Positions 7,243 through 12,851 of a stretch of 12,851 bases of DNA are shown here, one piece after another; position 1 is the stretch's first letter, and the number at the start of each line of letters is the position of its first letter. The notes under the pieces were generated by a model. That model made no database searches. It had not been told where the DNA came from and was given only the letters and a program-made list of their open reading frames with translations. Source of the stretch: Bacteroidota bacterium (GTDB lineage Bacteria; Bacteroidota; Bacteroidia; Flavobacteriales; Flavobacteriaceae); the NCBI GenBank assembly GCA_023437485.1, contig JAEZGB010000047.1:1-12851 (forward strand), in the 5' to 3' direction. A program made the translations under genes and the position numbers.

Positions 7243-7486
7243 ATGTTTATAGTTCAATGCGGGGGCCTTGGCCAAAACGCTGACCAACTTTTAATAAACA
7301 AAAAAATAATCCTTTATTTTGATGCGTTCGGCCTTGGCAAATAACGCGTCCCCGCCACATGATAGTGAAATTAAACCTTGATTCAGTCATTTTGTAAGCC
7401 TTGTTGAAAACTTTAGTAAAGTGCCGAAAACATGGTTAGGGAAATTTTAAAAGTTTTGTTGAAAACATTTGACAGAATTTGGAAAG

Positions 7487-7494
7487 TAATTTTG
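7487..7494 (+). promoter_or_regulatory. Possible orphan promoter core
   Basis: TAATTTTG fully matches TAnnTTTG, with a TTTG 15 bases upstream at 7468-7471, shorter than the usual spacing. It points into the gene-poor region and is followed 21 bases later by a 40-codon open frame (7516-7638). It may drive a small RNA or small peptide, or be a chance match in AT-rich DNA. Confidence 0.2.
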
Positions 7495-7678
7495 CACCAA
7501 ATCATTTTTTTGATAATGCCAAAACTTCGATCAAAAAAACAAATTATAAATCCGGAATTTTTAGAGAAGTTATCAGCTGCGCAATTATGTTTTTCAACCA
7601 AGAATGCGGACCTGGATTTTGCACATTTCAAACTTTAAAATTGATGTCAACAACTGTTAATATCCTTTTATGGGTGAT

Positions 7679-7687
7679 TAATTCACA
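7679..7687 (+). other. DnaA-box-like site, one mismatch
   Basis: TAATTCACA differs from TTATNCACA at one position. It is part of the candidate origin region. Confidence 0.3.
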
Positions 7688-7699
7688 GGAATTTATTAC

Positions 7700-7708
7700 G
7701 CGTAAAGG
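7700..7708 (-). other. DnaA-box-like site, one mismatch
   Basis: The plus strand reads TGTTAATAA, one mismatch from TGTGNATAA, the complement of the DnaA box. It lies 12 bases after the previous site. Confidence 0.3.
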
Positions 7709-7847
7709 TTGTTAATAAAACGTTAGAAAAATATTAAAACGACATTCCCAAGCGGGGTTGCGAAAAGTTATTGGTGATTTCAACAAACCATAATAACCAT
7801 CATTTTTTAATTTCAATTTTAAAATTTTTGTTGGTTATGATAAGATG

Positions 7848-7856
7848 TGTTGATAA
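7848..7856 (-). other. DnaA-box-like site, one mismatch
   Basis: The plus strand reads TGTTGATAA, one mismatch from TGTGNATAA. It abuts the stop codon of the DUF2007 gene and follows a very AT-rich stretch containing the 12-base palindrome AATTTTAAAATT (7815-7826). Confidence 0.3.
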
Positions 7857-7857
7857 G

Positions 7858-8097
7858 TCAGACGATGCGCAGCTTGTCGTCACGGGAAAGTTCGTCAATG
7901 ATTGCCCTGACCCGTTCGATGTCACTTTCCCGGATTCTAAGGCGGATGCCACCGAGCGCGTGCGAATACATCGGGGCGACTGAAAGCATGGTCTCGTTTT
8001 CAAAAAAATGCTGAATTTGTTCCTGTTGCAGCCGGTGCCGCAGGATTTCAATTTCATGCGGATAAGTAAAGGTCGCCGCGGTGATCATTTGCTCCAT
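7858..8097 (-). CDS. DUF2007 domain-containing small protein
   Basis: The protein has 79 residues and is soluble. Almost all of it matches the DUF2007 fold: an N-terminal FTYPHEIEILRHRLQQEQI stretch (10-28) in which a short strand leads into a helix, a middle segment with MYSHALGGIRLRI (43-55), and a last helix ESDIERVRAIIDEL (57-70). Family members are annotated as putative signal-transducing or PII-like small proteins, but no ligand or partner is established. The ATG at 8097 gives the usual N-terminus; an in-frame ATG three codons later is an alternative. It is monocistronic, divergent from rnr across a 135-base gap. A near-match promoter core (TATCTTTA on the minus strand, 8113-8120) lies 15 bases before the start. 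Its stop codon is one base from a DnaA-box-like site in the candidate origin. Confidence 0.82.
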   Translation of the reverse strand: MEQMITAATFTYPHEIEILRHRLQQEQIQHFFENETMLSVAPMYSHALGGIRLRIRESDIERVRAIIDELSRDDKLRIV

Positions 8098-8197
8098 GGG
8101 GAAGGCTTTGCATAAAGATAAGCAACCCTGCTGATTTACAGCGCAAGTGGCCGTTAATAATAAATTAAATGGCCGCCCTCAAGGGTCTATCTCTAAC

Positions 8198-8205
8198 TTA
8201 TTTTG
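8198..8205 (+). promoter_or_regulatory. Weak promoter core for rnr
   Basis: TTATTTTG matches TAnnTTTG at five of six defined positions and lies 27 bases before the rnr ATG. No -33 element is visible. It is proposed on position and similarity only. Confidence 0.3.
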
Positions 8206-8232
8206 TACTTTTCATGATTATTTAAAGATCAA

Positions 8233-10422
8233 ATGAGAAAACCTGGTAAACCCGGAAAAAAGAAAGACAAAGACTTTTCAGACAAAATACTTAAAATACT
8301 TTCCAAGCACCCCAATAAAGAGTACAACTACAAGCAGATTTCGGCCAAACTCGAACTTGACGATACCAAGAGCCGGAATGAAATTATCAAGGACCTGAAG
8401 ATACTGGCATCGCAAAAAAAGATCATTGAAGGCGAACCCGGCAAGTACCATGTCAAGGCTGAAAGCCGCGATTACTTTGAAGGCAAGATTGACATGACCA
8501 GCCGCCGGACGGCTTATTTTGTGTGCCCTGATTTTGCCGAAGATGTTTTTATCCCAACCAATAACCTGAACCACGCACTCGACGGTGACCGTGTCAAGGT
8601 GTATGTTTACAACCGTCGCACGGGAAAACGGCAGGAAGGCGAAGTGGTCGAGATACTCGAGCGCAAAAAGACCGAATTTGTAGGCGTAATTGACATCCAG
8701 AAAAATTTTGCATTCGTCAATACGGCCAATCCCAAGATGTACACCGATATTTTCATCCCAAAAGACAAAATCGGCAAGGCAGAGCAAGGCGATGTGGTTG
8801 TGGTAAAAATCGAAGACTGGCCTGCCAAGGCCGACAGCCCGTTTGGGAGCGTGATCGATGTTTTGGGCAAACCGGGTGAACACGATACCGAGATCCACGC
8901 GATCCTTGCCGAATACGGCCTGCCATACGAATTTCCGCGGGAGGTGGAGGAATTCGCCGAGCGGATGGACACCTCAATCCAGGCTTCGGAAATTGCCAAC
9001 CGACGCGATATGCGCGACACGCTCACTTTTACCATTGACCCACGCGATGCCAAGGATTTTGACGACGCACTCTCGTTCAAAAAACTTGACAATGGAAATT
9101 TTGAGATAGGCGTTCACATTGCCGACGTTTCCTACTATGTGCAGGAAGGGACAATATTGGATGACGAAGCGTACAACCGTGCGACATCGGTTTATCTGGT
9201 TGACAGAGTGGTGCCGATGCTGCCCGAGGTACTTTCAAACTTTGCATGTTCTCTCAGGCCGAATGAGGAGAAGTACACTTTTTCGGCTGTTTTTGAGATC
9301 ACGCCCGCTGCGCAGGTTGTCAATCAATGGTTTGGGCGAACGGTGATTTACTCGGACCAACGGTTTTCCTATGAAGAGGCACAGGTGATCATTGAAACCG
9401 GCAAGGGCGATATCCCGGCCGATGTTTCTTTAACCGATCAGCCTTACACGGCCCCTTCCGAGATTACCCAGGCTGTACTTGAGATGGACAAACTTGCCAA
9501 AATCCTGCGGAAAAACCGGATGAAAAACGGCGCGATATCCTTTGATAAAGTCGAAGTTAAATTCAACCTTAGCCCGGAAGGTGAACCTGTTGGCGTCTAT
9601 TTCAAGATTTCAAAGGATGCCAATCACCTGATTGAGGAATTCATGCTTTTGGCCAACCGAAAGGTCGCTGAATTTATCGGCAAACAAAAAAAGACGTTTG
9701 TTTACCGCATTCACGATGAACCCAGCGAGGAAAAATTGATGGGGCTTCAGCAGGTGATCTCGAAGTTTGGTTACAACATCAACTTCAAATCCAAAAAAGA
9801 TATTTCAAAGTCGCTCAATAATTTGCTGCAGGATGTTGTGGGCAAAAAGGAACAGAATATGGTTGACACGCTCACCATACGCAGTATGAGCAAGGCCAAA
9901 TATTCTACTGACAATATCGGTCACTACGGTCTGGCCTTTGACTACTATTCGCATTTTACTTCGCCTATTCGCCGCTATCCCGACGTTATGGTGCATCGGT
10001 TGCTTCAACATTACCTCGACGGAGCGAAATCGGCCAATGCCGAGCATTACGAGGTCAAGTGCGAGCATTCGTCCAATATGGAAAACCTTGCCACCAGCGC
10101 CGAACGCGATTCGGTCAAGTACATGCAGGTAAAATATATGCAGGACCACAACAACGAAGAGTTCCTGGGTGTGATTTCAGGGGTTACTGAATGGGGAATC
10201 TATGTTGAGATCATCGAAAACAAGTGCGAGGGCATGTGCCGAATTCGCGAGATCAAGGATGATTATTATACTTTTGACGAAAAACAGTACGCCCTGGTTG
10301 GCGAAATTTCCAAAACATTGCTGCAATTGGGCGACGAAGTCTGGGTCAAGGTCAAGAACGCTGACCTTGTGAAGAAGCAATTGGATTTTCACTTCATCCG
10401 TAAAAACGACAATCAATCATGA
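8233..10422 (+). CDS. rnr: Ribonuclease R
   Basis: This 729-residue processive 3'-5' exoribonuclease of the RNB family degrades structured mRNA and rRNA in the cytoplasm. In order: a basic N-terminus with many Lys; a winged-helix domain (about 14-72); two cold-shock RNA-binding domains (about 82-140 and 150-210); the RNB catalytic domain (about 255-590) with the Asp cluster D269, D272, D275, D277 and D278 in TIDPRDAKDFDD; the late motif TSPIRRYPD (576-584); and a C-terminal S1 domain (about 642-724). The catalytic Asp residues that bind Mg2+ are all present. The long Lys-rich tail found after S1 in E. coli RNase R is absent here, while the basic stretch is at the N-terminus. The stop codon overlaps the next gene by 4 bases (ATGA), so the GIN-domain protein is coupled to it. 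Confidence 0.97.
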   Translation: MRKPGKPGKKKDKDFSDKILKILSKHPNKEYNYKQISAKLELDDTKSRNEIIKDLKILASQKKIIEGEPGKYHVKAESRDYFEGKIDMTSRRTAYFVCPDFAEDVFIPTNNLNHALDGDRVKVYVYNRRTGKRQEGEVVEILERKKTEFVGVIDIQKNFAFVNTANPKMYTDIFIPKDKIGKAEQGDVVVVKIEDWPAKADSPFGSVIDVLGKPGEHDTEIHAILAEYGLPYEFPREVEEFAERMDTSIQASEIANRRDMRDTLTFTIDPRDAKDFDDALSFKKLDNGNFEIGVHIADVSYYVQEGTILDDEAYNRATSVYLVDRVVPMLPEVLSNFACSLRPNEEKYTFSAVFEITPAAQVVNQWFGRTVIYSDQRFSYEEAQVIIETGKGDIPADVSLTDQPYTAPSEITQAVLEMDKLAKILRKNRMKNGAISFDKVEVKFNLSPEGEPVGVYFKISKDANHLIEEFMLLANRKVAEFIGKQKKTFVYRIHDEPSEEKLMGLQQVISKFGYNINFKSKKDISKSLNNLLQDVVGKKEQNMVDTLTIRSMSKAKYSTDNIGHYGLAFDYYSHFTSPIRRYPDVMVHRLLQHYLDGAKSANAEHYEVKCEHSSNMENLATSAERDSVKYMQVKYMQDHNNEEFLGVISGVTEWGIYVEIIENKCEGMCRIREIKDDYYTFDEKQYALVGEISKTLLQLGDEVWVKVKNADLVKKQLDFHFIRKNDNQS

Positions 10423-11081
10423 AAAAATTAATCGCGGTATTATTGATATCGGCGCCCCTGTTTGGCCAAATAAGCCGAAGTCCGGGCGAATTCAGGCATT
10501 TGCAGGTTACCGACCGAATCCAGGTGGAACTTATTGCCTCTGATCAGGAACGCGTTGAGATCTCCGGCACCCGGAGTTCCGATGTCGAAGTTGTAAACAA
10601 AAACGGTGATTTGAAGCTTCGGATGAAGATTACCCAGATCTTTGATGGCGAAAATATAGAGGCCCGCGTCTTTTTTAAAGAGCTGCACTCCATTCAGGCG
10701 GGTGAAGGCGCTTTTATTGGCAGTGCATCAATTTTTGAACAGTCCAATTTATCGCTTACCGCAAGGACCGGAGGCCACATCCGCTTGCAGATGATGGTGG
10801 ACGAGGCCAAGTTGCGCGCCGTGACGGGAGGGATCCTCAATATCCGTGGGCGTGCCGATGAGCTTGAAATCAACATTGGGACTGGCGGCATAGTGAATGC
10901 CAGGGATTTGCTTTCAAGTCGTGCCGAAGTGGAAGTCAAGGCCGGTGGAGAAGCAAAGGTCAACGCAACGCAATATGTGGATGCCAAAGTCAACGCCGGT
11001 GGCGACATCCTCATTTATGGCAACCCCGCCAAAATTGACCAAAAGACAACCCTCGGCGGCAATATTTCCCAGGCCCGGTAA
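10419..11081 (+). CDS. Secreted GIN-domain (DUF2807) protein
   Basis: The 220-residue protein starts with a signal peptide (MKKLIAVLLISAPLFG, cleavage probable before Q17). The mature part is rich in short beta strands with Gly turns, with recurring TGG and AGG motifs (RTGGH, TGGIL, TGGIV, AGGEA, AGGDI between about 116 and 196), and ends with IYGNPAKIDQKTTLGGNI, the typical DUF2807 end. This fold is a right-handed beta-helix often labelled 'head GIN domain' or putative adhesin; the function in Bacteroidota is not established. It should be periplasmic or surface-exposed. Translation is coupled to rnr by an ATGA overlap, and the LysE-family gene follows after 16 bases. The pairing of an RNase with an exported beta-helix protein has no obvious biochemical logic and may only reflect shared expression. 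Confidence 0.87.
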   Translation: MKKLIAVLLISAPLFGQISRSPGEFRHLQVTDRIQVELIASDQERVEISGTRSSDVEVVNKNGDLKLRMKITQIFDGENIEARVFFKELHSIQAGEGAFIGSASIFEQSNLSLTARTGGHIRLQMMVDEAKLRAVTGGILNIRGRADELEINIGTGGIVNARDLLSSRAEVEVKAGGEAKVNATQYVDAKVNAGGDILIYGNPAKIDQKTTLGGNISQAR

Positions 11082-11097
11082 ACCTGCCCATTCGTCT

Positions 11098-11778
11098 ATG
11101 ATCCAGGATATTCTTACGGCCATACCGCTCGGCATTTTCCTAAGTTTTTTGATAGGGCCAGTCTTTTTTGTCCTGCTTGAAACCAGTGTTATAAAGGGTT
11201 TTAGGGCAGCGCTGGTTTTTGATATCGGGGTTATCGTGGCCGATATCATCTTTATTTTCATCGCCTTCTTTAGCAGTGTCCGGCTTATCGAAACCATCAA
11301 GGACGATCCGTCGATTTTTATCTTTGGCGGAATTTTGATGGGTTCGTACGGACTCGTGTCATTTTTGAGATTGCGCAAGATTGGCCGCAATGTCAAAACC
11401 GAAGAAGATATCACCGTCGAGGATATCAAAAAAAATTACCGGAACCTTTTTTTCAAGGGTTTTCTGCTGAACTTTATCAATTTCGGCGTATTGCTGTTTT
11501 GGTTTATGATCATCATCACCGTCGGGCCAAAACTGGACCTTGACATTTCAAGACTGGTCACATTCTTTGGCAGCGTACTGGGAACCTATCTTTTTGTGGA
11601 CATTGGCAAAATCCTGCTGGCCAAACAGCTTAAACGCAAGATGACGCCCAAAAACATCTTCAACATCAAAAAAGTCATCAGCGTCCTGCTTATCATTTTT
11701 GGAGTGGTGATCATGATGCAGGGCTTTTTCCCTCAGGATCAGGAAATGGTGCGGGAAGTACTTCGGAATATTGAATAA
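11098..11778 (+). CDS. LysE-family transporter
   Basis: From the ATG at 11098 this is a 226-residue protein with about six hydrophobic segments: roughly 7-29, 38-60, 72-90, 118-142, 153-173 and 190-209. The N-terminal helix motif GIFLSFLIGPVFFVLLETSV (12-31), with its Gly-Pro in the membrane, is the hallmark of the LysE/RhtB exporter superfamily, whose known members export amino acids such as lysine or homoserine. The substrate here is unknown. The frame is open for 67 codons upstream of this ATG, but that part overlaps the GIN-domain gene and translates to unrelated sequence. The real start leaves a 16-base gap after the GIN-domain stop. It is the last gene of the rnr operon; its TAA merges into the A-tract of a strong terminator. 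Confidence 0.87.
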   Translation: MIQDILTAIPLGIFLSFLIGPVFFVLLETSVIKGFRAALVFDIGVIVADIIFIFIAFFSSVRLIETIKDDPSIFIFGGILMGSYGLVSFLRLRKIGRNVKTEEDITVEDIKKNYRNLFFKGFLLNFINFGVLLFWFMIIITVGPKLDLDISRLVTFFGSVLGTYLFVDIGKILLAKQLKRKMTPKNIFNIKKVISVLLIIFGVVIMMQGFFPQDQEMVREVLRNIE

Positions 11779-11806
11779 AAAAAGCCCCCGGTTTGGGAGC
11801 TTTTTT
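11778..11806. terminator. Bidirectional terminator between the LysE gene and tRNA-Cys
   Basis: The hairpin pairs AAAAAAGC (11778-11785) with GCTTTTTT (11799-11806) and CCC (11787-11789) with GGG (11795-11797), with one C/A mismatch and a 5-base loop. A-tracts on the left and T-tracts on the right make it usable from both strands. It starts inside the stop codon of the LysE-family gene and ends one base from the 3' end of the convergent tRNA-Cys. Confidence 0.85.
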
Positions 11807-11807
11807 G

Positions 11808-11878
11808 AGGCATCGAGCGGATTCGAACCGCTGTACGAGCTTTTGCAGAGCCCTGCCTAGCCACTCGGCCACGACGCC
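11808..11878 (-). tRNA. tRNA-Cys (anticodon GCA)
   Basis: On the minus strand this 71-base sequence folds into a cloverleaf. The acceptor stem GGCGTCG pairs with CGATGCC (one G-U pair). The anticodon stem GGGCT/AGCTC encloses loop CTGCAAA with anticodon GCA, reading UGC and UGU. The T-arm is AGCGG-TTCGAAT-CCGCT. The discriminator base is U73, a known CysRS identity element. The 3' CCA is not encoded and must be added by the CCA-adding enzyme. A promoter core lies 11 bases upstream and a terminator directly follows, so it is a single-gene unit. Confidence 0.96.
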
Positions 11879-11889
11879 ACAACGGACGG

Positions 11890-11897
11890 CAAATCTA
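11890..11897 (-). promoter_or_regulatory. Promoter core for tRNA-Cys
   Basis: The minus strand reads TAGATTTG, a full TAnnTTTG match, with 11 bases between it and the tRNA 5' end. That fits a start just ahead of the mature end. The 118-base spacer to folB is otherwise AT-rich and shows no gene. Confidence 0.5.
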
Positions 11898-11996
11898 AAG
11901 AATTATTTTAAATTTTAGATTATAAATTGAAAATTATGGCCACTTTTTGCGGACGCAACGGTTAATTACTTTCCGGCCAGTCGGTTTATTTAAAAT

Positions 11997-12356
11997 TTAA
12001 TTCCGGTATTCTTCCATTTCGACAGCGATACTTTCAACATCGCCACCAATCGGAGGATTTATTTTAGCCACGGATATATGGATTCGGGAAACTTGCGGAA
12101 GTTCGCTAAAGATCCTAACAATGATTCGGTGCGCCACGTGTTCCAACAAGTTAGATCGTACCGCCATTTCTTCCTGCACTACCCGGTTTAGATATACATA
12201 ATCGACCGTATCTGCCAAATGGTCAGTTATCGCTGATTTACGCAAATCAGTCTTGACGTCGAGATCAACTGAATATTCCGACCCTATCTTGCCCTCTTCA
12301 GGTAGGCATCCGTGGTAAGAATAAGTTCGGATATTGTGTAATTTGATGGTTCCCAT
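11997..12356 (-). CDS. folB: Dihydroneopterin aldolase
   Basis: The 119-residue length is the family norm. FolB cleaves 7,8-dihydroneopterin to 6-hydroxymethyl-7,8-dihydropterin and glycolaldehyde in folate synthesis, in the cytoplasm. Family features are the N-terminal strand and YHGCLPEEGKIGSEYSVDLDV (14-34) with its conserved His-Gly and acidic residues, VDYVYL (51-56) with Tyr, LLEHVAHRI (70-78) with the pterin-binding Glu, and K98 in AKINPPIGGDV, the likely catalytic Lys. The ATG at 12356 gives the standard start. It is divergent from glnS across a 70-base gap and monocistronic; no other folate gene is in the window. No convincing promoter core was found for this direction. Confidence 0.94.
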   Translation of the reverse strand: MGTIKLHNIRTYSYHGCLPEEGKIGSEYSVDLDVKTDLRKSAITDHLADTVDYVYLNRVVQEEMAVRSNLLEHVAHRIIVRIFSELPQVSRIHISVAKINPPIGGDVESIAVEMEEYRN

Positions 12357-12401
12357 AAGTTGTAGTTAGCGTCCAGAAGTCAATATACCTCAAACAATCT
12401 T

Positions 12402-12409
12402 TATCTTTG
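12402..12409 (+). promoter_or_regulatory. Promoter core for glnS
   Basis: TATCTTTG is a full TAnnTTTG match identical to the tatA site, with 17 bases between it and the glnS ATG at 12427. The leader would be about 10 bases. No clear -33 element is seen. Confidence 0.5.
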
Positions 12410-12426
12410 TCAAAATTACGCTTTTC

Positions 12427-12851
12427 ATGTCAGAAGAAAAATCCTTGAATTTTATTGAGCAGATCATTGAAGACGATTTAAAAAGCGGTCTGCCTTCTCA
12501 TAAACTTAGGTTTAGGTTTCCACCTGAACCCAATGGTTATCTGCATATCGGTCACGCCAGCGCCATCGCCCTGAACTTTGGACTTGGCATTGATTACAAG
12601 GCTCCGGTCAACCTTCGTTTTGACGATACCAACCCCGCCAAGGAAGAGCAGGAATACGTCGATGCGATCAAGCGAGATGTTGAGTGGCTGGGTTACGAAT
12701 GGGCTGAGGAGCGCTATGCATCCGACTATTTCCAGCAACTGTACGATTGGGCAGTCGATCTTATCAAAAAAGGAAAGGCTTATGTCGATAGCCAGACTTC
12801 AGAAGAAATGCCTGCGCAGAAAGGAACGCCCACAACTCCCGGTGTCAACAG
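12427..12851 (+). CDS. glnS: Glutaminyl-tRNA synthetase, N-terminal part (3' end outside window)
   Basis: The first 141 codons are present and the gene is cut by the right edge. It is a class I synthetase that charges tRNA-Gln with glutamine using ATP. The ATP-binding signature is in RFRFPPEPNGYLHIGHA (28-44), with HIGH at 40-43, followed by NLRFDDTNPAKEEQEYVDAI and the VEWLGYEW stretch. The PPEPNGYLHIGHA wording and the short N-terminus distinguish GlnRS from bacterial GluRS. Direct charging of tRNA-Gln by GlnRS means the organism need not depend on the GatCAB route for Gln. The start at 12427 gives the usual flavobacterial N-terminus (MSEEKSLNFIEQIIEDDL). Confidence 0.95.
   Translation, partial: MSEEKSLNFIEQIIEDDLKSGLPSHKLRFRFPPEPNGYLHIGHASAIALNFGLGIDYKAPVNLRFDDTNPAKEEQEYVDAIKRDVEWLGYEWAEERYASDYFQQLYDWAVDLIKKGKAYVDSQTSEEMPAQKGTPTTPGVN

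Larger units (their letters stand above)
7195..7857. other. AT-rich 663-base intergenic region, candidate replication origin
   Basis: There is no convincing gene here. The region is clearly richer in A and T than the flanking genes, and genes point away from it on both sides (rpiB, CDF and tex left; rnr and downstream genes right, with only the small DUF2007 gene between). It holds sites one mismatch from the DnaA box TTATNCACA or its complement: TAATTCACA (7679-7687), TGTTAATAA (7700-7708) and TGTTGATAA (7848-7856). A weaker site is TGTTAATAT (7655-7663), and TTGTTGAAAAC occurs twice (7401-7411, 7456-7466). A stretch with 27 A/T in 30 bases (7801-7830) beside the last box could be the unwinding element. 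This pattern fits oriC, but one-mismatch boxes also arise by chance in AT-rich DNA and no dnaA gene is present. Confidence 0.4.

Noticed and set aside
7195..7287. Upstream extension of rpiB by 31 codons
   Set aside because: The extension has no family similarity, and the ATG at 7194 gives the exact RpiB N-terminus MKIAIGNDHAG.
7479..7715. 78-codon plus-strand frame containing FFNQECGPGF, reminiscent of the cold-shock motif KFFNxxKGFGFI
   Set aside because: Only this short stretch is similar; the rest has no cold-shock fold residues, and the gap is AT-rich and non-coding in character. Chance is more likely than a decayed csp gene.
8177..8186. Short palindrome CCCTCAAGGG upstream of rnr
   Set aside because: A 4-base stem with a 2-base centre is too small to call an operator or terminator.
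8278..8898. 206-codon minus-strand open frame inside rnr
   Set aside because: It is antisense to the RNase R N-terminal domains, which are clearly the coding frame.
10914..11429. 171-codon minus-strand open frame across the GIN-domain and LysE genes
   Set aside because: It spans two recognisable plus-strand genes and translates to low-complexity, family-less sequence.
1..12851. Mobile element, CRISPR array, prophage, toxin-antitoxin or defence system
   Set aside because: No transposase, integrase, spaced direct repeats, cas-like gene or defence domain is seen; every sizeable gene falls into a known core family.

Overview
The window reads as a chromosomal core region of a Bacteroidota bacterium, most likely a Flavobacteriaceae member (Flavobacterium-like). 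The reasons are: TAnnTTTG-type promoter cores in front of several genes in place of sigma70 hexamers; few recognisable Shine-Dalgarno sequences; a GlnRS, RNase R, Tex and GIN-domain protein of flavobacterial type; and intergenic palindromes and repeats of a kind I associate with this family. The species cannot be named from the sequence alone.

Layout. (1) Positions 1-3164, minus strand: a membrane-anchored M23 peptidase, an SdpI-family membrane protein and a GH3-superfamily enzyme, joined by two 4-base ATGA overlaps. They are followed by a cut-off conserved protein of unknown function. (2) 3316-3498, plus strand: tatA with its own promoter core and a strong terminator. A perfect 29-base palindrome lies between tatA and the convergent tex. 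(3) 3643-7194, minus strand: rpiB and a zinc-type CDF transporter separated by 2 bases, then tex. The 82-base stretch between the CDF gene and tex looks like a dispersed repeat. (4) 7195-7857: a 663-base AT-rich gap with no convincing gene. Genes point away from it on both sides, and it holds three one-mismatch DnaA-box-like sites, so it is a candidate replication origin. (5) 7858-8097, minus strand: a small DUF2007 protein. (6) 8233-11778, plus strand: rnr, a secreted GIN-domain protein (ATGA overlap) and a LysE-family transporter, ending at a terminator that also lies directly behind a convergent tRNA-Cys. (7) 11997-12356, minus strand: folB, divergent from (8) glnS, cut by the window end.

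Functions are mostly housekeeping: RNA decay (RNase R), transcription/RNA handling (Tex), translation (tRNA-Cys, GlnRS), pentose phosphates (RpiB), folate (FolB), Tat export (TatA), cell wall (M23) and metal efflux (CDF). No phage, insertion sequence, CRISPR array, toxin-antitoxin pair or defence island is visible. I found no convincing undescribed multi-gene system. The best leads are non-coding: the candidate origin, the dispersed repeat upstream of tex, and the tatA-tex palindrome.
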